In this document: piece by piece, positions 61,021 to 64,000 of the stretch
How positions within the stretch are numbered: the stretch's first letter is position 1
Layout of the letters: the number at the start of each line of letters is the position of its first letter
NCBI RefSeq assembly: GCF_018449475.1
Contig: NZ_JAHCQH010000014.1
Span: 248,001-312,000 of the forward strand
From: Ancylobacter radicis
Lineage (GTDB): Bacteria > Pseudomonadota > Alphaproteobacteria > Rhizobiales > Xanthobacteraceae
Length of the DNA: 64,000 nucleotides
Reading direction: 5' to 3'
Notes under the pieces: model-generated
The model's database searches: none
What the model was told of the DNA's origin: nothing
What the model saw: the letters and a program-made list of their open reading frames with translations, nothing else
Position numbers and translations under genes: made by a program

Positions 61021-62291
61021 ACCAGCGCGGTGAGCAGGCGCGCGGCCTTCTTCGGGCCCTCGCAGCTCTGCATATGGGCGGAAGTGGTGGCGAGCTTGGC
61101 CTTGATGGCCGGATCGGTGAGGCAGGCCTCGATCTTGGCGATCAGCTCCGCGTCGGTCCAGTCATAGCGCTCGGAGCGGAAGCCGTGGCCGGTCTCCTCG
61201 ACGCGCATGGCGTTGTCATGGCCGTCCCAGACATAGGGCATGATGATCGCCGGCTTGCCGAAATAGAGGCACTCGGTGAACGAGTTGTTGCCGCCGTGAT
61301 GGATGACGGCATCGACCTGCGGGATCACCGAGGGCTGCGGGAACCAGCTCGCCAGCGCCACATTCTCCGGCACGTCCGTGTAGCTCGCCATGTAGTCGCC
61401 GACATTGACTAGCGCGCGGTAGCGGGACTTGCCGACCAGCGCGATCAGGCGCTTCAGCAGCTCGGTGTCGCCCGAACCGAGCGAGCCGAAGGAGATGTAG
61501 AGCAGCGGGCCGTCATTATTCCTGGCGAAGGTCGGCACCGTGTAGGGCTCGTCCTTGCGCACGCAGCCTTCCAGATACTGGAAGCGCGCCGGGTCGAGCG
61601 GCACCGCCCGCTTGTACTTGGCCTGCTCGGGATAGAGCAGCAGGTTGAGATAGGGCGAGGCCTCGAAGAACTGGCCGAGCGGATAGGCCGCCTCCCCATT
61701 CTCGGCGAGGAAGGCGTTGAACTGGTCGTGGATCGGCTTGATGACCTCGTTGAACTTCGCCCGGAAGGCGGCGTGGCCTTCATGGTCGTTCTCGCCCATG
61801 CCGGAAAGATGCGGCGGGATCGCCTCGTCCTCGATCTCGTTTTCCGAGCAGGAGATAATGCGCACCCACGGCACGCCGGACTGCTTGATGGCCGGGAACA
61901 GGATGACGTTGTCGACCGCGATCACATCCGGCTTGATGCGCGCGAGCACGCCCGGCAGATCCTTCTGCGCCCATGTGGCGCTGGAGACGATGGCCTCCCA
62001 GCACTCCCGCACATAATTGTCGAGCTGGTCGATCGGCTTCTTCGAGAAGTTCGGGATATGGCCGTTGATGAAGTCCTCCCAGAACTTCGCCATCTGCTCG
62101 GGCGGCATGGGCTCGGAGAGCGCGACGGGGTGAGCCTCGAAGCCATAGCCCTCATAGACCGACACGAAGCCGGGATCGGACAGGAACACCGCCTTGTGGC
62201 CGAGCGCCGTGACCGCCTGGGCGATGCCGACGGAGTTGAGGGCCGGACCGAAGGCCGCTTCGGGGAAGAAGGCGAAGGTCTTCTGTTCCAT
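61017..62291 (-). CDS. Family-1 glycosyltransferase (GT-B fold)
   Basis: UDP-glycosyltransferase-like protein of 424 residues. The N-terminal acceptor domain starts KTFAFFPEAAFGPALNSVG. The C-terminal donor domain has LLYISFGSLGSGD, SWFPQPSVIPQVDAVIHHGG, and HHGGNNSFTECLYFGKPAII with PYVWDGHDNAMRVEE, the nucleotide-sugar-binding motif of MGT/UGT enzymes. No signal peptide. It glycosylates a small acceptor in the family norm; the acceptor here is unknown. GAGAGG precedes the ATG. It overlaps the next gene, a cupin. Confidence 0.88.
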   Translation of the reverse strand: MEQKTFAFFPEAAFGPALNSVGIAQAVTALGHKAVFLSDPGFVSVYEGYGFEAHPVALSEPMPPEQMAKFWEDFINGHIPNFSKKPIDQLDNYVRECWEAIVSSATWAQKDLPGVLARIKPDVIAVDNVILFPAIKQSGVPWVRIISCSENEIEDEAIPPHLSGMGENDHEGHAAFRAKFNEVIKPIHDQFNAFLAENGEAAYPLGQFFEASPYLNLLLYPEQAKYKRAVPLDPARFQYLEGCVRKDEPYTVPTFARNNDGPLLYISFGSLGSGDTELLKRLIALVGKSRYRALVNVGDYMASYTDVPENVALASWFPQPSVIPQVDAVIHHGGNNSFTECLYFGKPAIIMPYVWDGHDNAMRVEETGHGFRSERYDWTDAELIAKIEACLTDPAIKAKLATTSAHMQSCEGPKKAARLLTALV

Positions 62292-62353
62292 CGTTTAACC
62301 TCTCTGGAAGCGCCTCTTGGCGGGCGCCGGTGGTGTCGTTCGCGGGGACGGCG

Positions 62354-63409
62354 TCAGGCGGCGAAGATGCGGGTGTCGGCACGGCTCCAGCCGAGGCTGA
62401 GCACATCGCCGGTTCGGAAGCTGCGGGCCTCGGCCGCGTCCGCCGTCACCCGGCAGATCAGCGGCTTCGGCATGGCCGGCGTCTCGATATGCACCTGCAG
62501 ATCGAGGCCGTGATAGGCGGTGGCGAGGATGCGGCCGGAGAGCCGGTTCTCGCAGGCATGGGCATCGAGCCGCAGCCGCTCGGGCCGTACGGCGGCGACG
62601 AGATCGCCGCCCATCCCGTCGGGAATGTCGGCGCGGATCAGGCTGCCCTCCGCCGCTGTGAGTTTGGCCCCGTCGCGCGCGACCGGGATGACGTTCATCA
62701 CCCCGATGAACTCGGCGGCGAAGCGGTTGGCCGGGTGCTCATAGACCTCGCGCGGCGGGGCGCATTGCAGCAGTTCGCCATGCTGGAGGATGGCGATGCG
62801 GTCGGCCATCACCAGCGCCTCCTCCTGATCATGGGTGACGATGATGAAGGTGATGCCGAACTGGTGCTGGATACGCTTCAGCTCCAGCTGCATCTCGCCG
62901 CGCAGCTTCTTGTCGAGCGCCCCGAGCGGTTCGTCGAGCAGCAGGAGCTGCGGGCGCTTCACCAGCGCGCGGGCAAGCGCGACGCGCTGGCGCTGGCCGC
63001 CGGAAAGCTGCTCGGGCTTGCGGCTCGCCAGCGCCGAGAGCTGGATGGTGGCGAGGATCTCGTCCACGCGCTGACGGATCTCCGTGCGCGGCAGCTTCTC
63101 CATCTCCAGCCCATAGGCGATGTTCTGCGCCACGCTCATATGCGGGAACAGCGCATAGGACTGGAACATCAGGTTCACCGGCCGGTGGTTCGGCGGCACG
63201 TGGGAGATGTCCTTGCCGTTCAGCAGGATCTGCCCGCCGCTCAGCGCCTCGAAGCCGGCGAGCATGCGCAGCAGCGTGGTCTTGCCGCTGCCGGAGGCGC
63301 CGAGCAGGGCGAAGAACTCATTCTGGCGGATGTCGAGCGACACGCCATTGACGGCCCGCACATGGCCGAAGTGCTTCTCGACATGACGAAGGGAAAGCAA
63401 GGTGGTCAT
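62354..63409 (-). CDS. PotA-like ABC transporter ATPase
   Basis: Importer ATPase of 351 residues with Walker A LGASGSGKTT, Q-loop FQSYALFPHMSV, signature LSGGQRQRVALARAL, Walker B LLLLDEPLGALD and IVTHDQEEAL, plus a C-terminal TOBE domain. This is the PotA/PotG layout for spermidine/putrescine-type importers. It overlaps the permease gene by four bases and is 62 bases before the glycosyltransferase, on the same strand. Confidence 0.88.
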   Translation of the reverse strand: MTTLLSLRHVEKHFGHVRAVNGVSLDIRQNEFFALLGASGSGKTTLLRMLAGFEALSGGQILLNGKDISHVPPNHRPVNLMFQSYALFPHMSVAQNIAYGLEMEKLPRTEIRQRVDEILATIQLSALASRKPEQLSGGQRQRVALARALVKRPQLLLLDEPLGALDKKLRGEMQLELKRIQHQFGITFIIVTHDQEEALVMADRIAILQHGELLQCAPPREVYEHPANRFAAEFIGVMNVIPVARDGAKLTAAEGSLIRADIPDGMGGDLVAAVRPERLRLDAHACENRLSGRILATAYHGLDLQVHIETPAMPKPLICRVTADAAEARSFRTGDVLSLGWSRADTRIFAA

Positions 63410-64000
63410 TGGCCCGGCAGGCCTCCGCGGTTAAGGCGCTGCGACAAAGCGAGGGTGACCAGCGAAAAGCCGATCACCAGCGTCGCCAGCACATTGATCT
63501 CGGGCGTCACGCCGAAGCGGATCATGCCGTAGATCTGCATCGGCAGGGTGATCGAGGCGCGCTGGGCCCCGGCCGTGAAGAAGGCGATGATGAATTCGTC
63601 GACTGACAGGGTGAAGGCCAGCAGCCCACCGGCGATGATCGCCGGCGCCAGCACCGGCAGCACCACGCGGCGCAGCGTCGTCAGTGTCGAGGCACCAAGA
63701 TCGGTGGAAGCCTCGACGATCGACCAGTCGAAGGATTTCAGCCGCGCCCGCACGACGGCGCAGACATAGGCGAGGTTGAACACCACATGCGCCATGATCA
63801 CCGTGTGCAGGCCGAGACGCACGTCGAGCAGCGAGAAGAAGCTCAGTAGCGCGATCGCCAGCACGATGTCGGGAATGACCATCGGGGCGAAAATCAGCGT
63901 CTCCAAGACGGAGCCCTTGCGGCGCCGGATCTCCACGCCGATGGCGAGCAGCGTGCCGAGCACGGTCGAGATGGCGGCCGAGACCAGCCCGACGATCAGC
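63406..64000 (-). CDS. PotC/PotI-like ABC permease, partial at window end
   Basis: Type I importer permease whose N-terminal part lies beyond the right edge; about 198 C-terminal residues are visible. Segments include VIPDIVLAIALLSFFSLLDV and the EAA loop EASTDLGASTLTTLRRVVLP that contacts the ATPase. The frame stays open through position 64000, so the gene continues. A second permease and a solute-binding protein are expected outside the window. Confidence 0.88.
   Translation of the reverse strand, partial: LIVGLVSAAISTVLGTLLAIGVEIRRRKGSVLETLIFAPMVIPDIVLAIALLSFFSLLDVRLGLHTVIMAHVVFNLAYVCAVVRARLKSFDWSIVEASTDLGASTLTTLRRVVLPVLAPAIIAGGLLAFTLSVDEFIIAFFTAGAQRASITLPMQIYGMIRFGVTPEINVLATLVIGFSLVTLALSQRLNRGGLPGQ

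Overview
The window is high-GC, densely packed DNA from an alphaproteobacterium of the order Hyphomicrobiales. The gene order ntrY-ntrX-trkA-trkH-dat-hfq-hflX / mazG, together with a complete mxa methanol-oxidation operon, a bigR sulfide operon and sigma-54/DctBD control of dctA, fits a facultative methylotroph of the Xanthobacteraceae type (Ancylobacter, Starkeya, Xanthobacter or a relative). The genus is inferred from gene content only. I saw no tRNA or rRNA genes, CRISPR arrays, insertion sequences or prophage genes.

Region 1 (1-15.5 kb) is core genome. On the plus strand are the end of ntrY, ntrX, the potassium-uptake pair trkA-trkH, D-amino-acid transaminase, hfq and hflX. On the minus strand are mazG and a packed run rlpA, dacC, tmk, holB, metG, tatD and an MBL-fold hydrolase. 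The DacC-like enzyme has Met where the KTG-box lysine should be.

Region 2 (15.7-20.0 kb, minus strand) holds an FtsX-like ABC permease with a periplasmic histidine-rich insert, its ATPase, a Tat-exported DUF3299-type protein and a PhoA-type alkaline phosphatase. This looks like a metal (probably zinc) handling unit beside a zinc enzyme.

Region 3 (20.0-34.4 kb) is the methanol dehydrogenase locus. On the minus strand it reads mxaF-J-G-I-R-S-A-C-K-L-D plus a beta-propeller gene. MxaF is the calcium type (D-Y-A, not D-Y-D). GC-rich hairpins separate the abundant structural genes mxaF/J/G/I from the maturation genes mxaR-D. Divergent from mxaF are a lipoprotein gene and the MoxY/MoxX two-component pair, as in the moxZYX arrangement of Paracoccus.

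Region 4 (34.4-40.3 kb) has a large orphan hybrid histidine kinase, a small secreted protein, and a bigR operon: DUF2892 membrane protein, Blh persulfide dioxygenase, BigR with Cys42 and Cys108, and two YeeE/YedE half-transporters. A perfect palindrome sits inside the operon promoter.

Region 5 (40.2-48.2 kb) is C4-dicarboxylate uptake. dctA is driven from a consensus sigma-54 promoter, with tandem inverted repeats upstream and divergent dctB-dctD. A TAXI-type TRAP transporter follows.

Region 6 (48.3-53.4 kb) contains a 1327-residue autotransporter with about eleven passenger repeats and an AraC/GyrI-like regulator.

Region 7 (53.6-64 kb, minus strand) is the least expected part. It is one apparently co-transcribed block that combines a Pot-type ABC importer, a family-1 glycosyltransferase, three short cupins of one family, an AmgK-like anomeric sugar kinase, two aldehyde dehydrogenases, a GlmU-like nucleotidyltransferase without its acetyltransferase half, and a PuuB-like amine oxidase. 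I infer a pathway that imports and oxidises an amine and makes its own NDP-sugar for glycosyl transfer. I recognise no described system with this composition. The window ends inside the importer permease.
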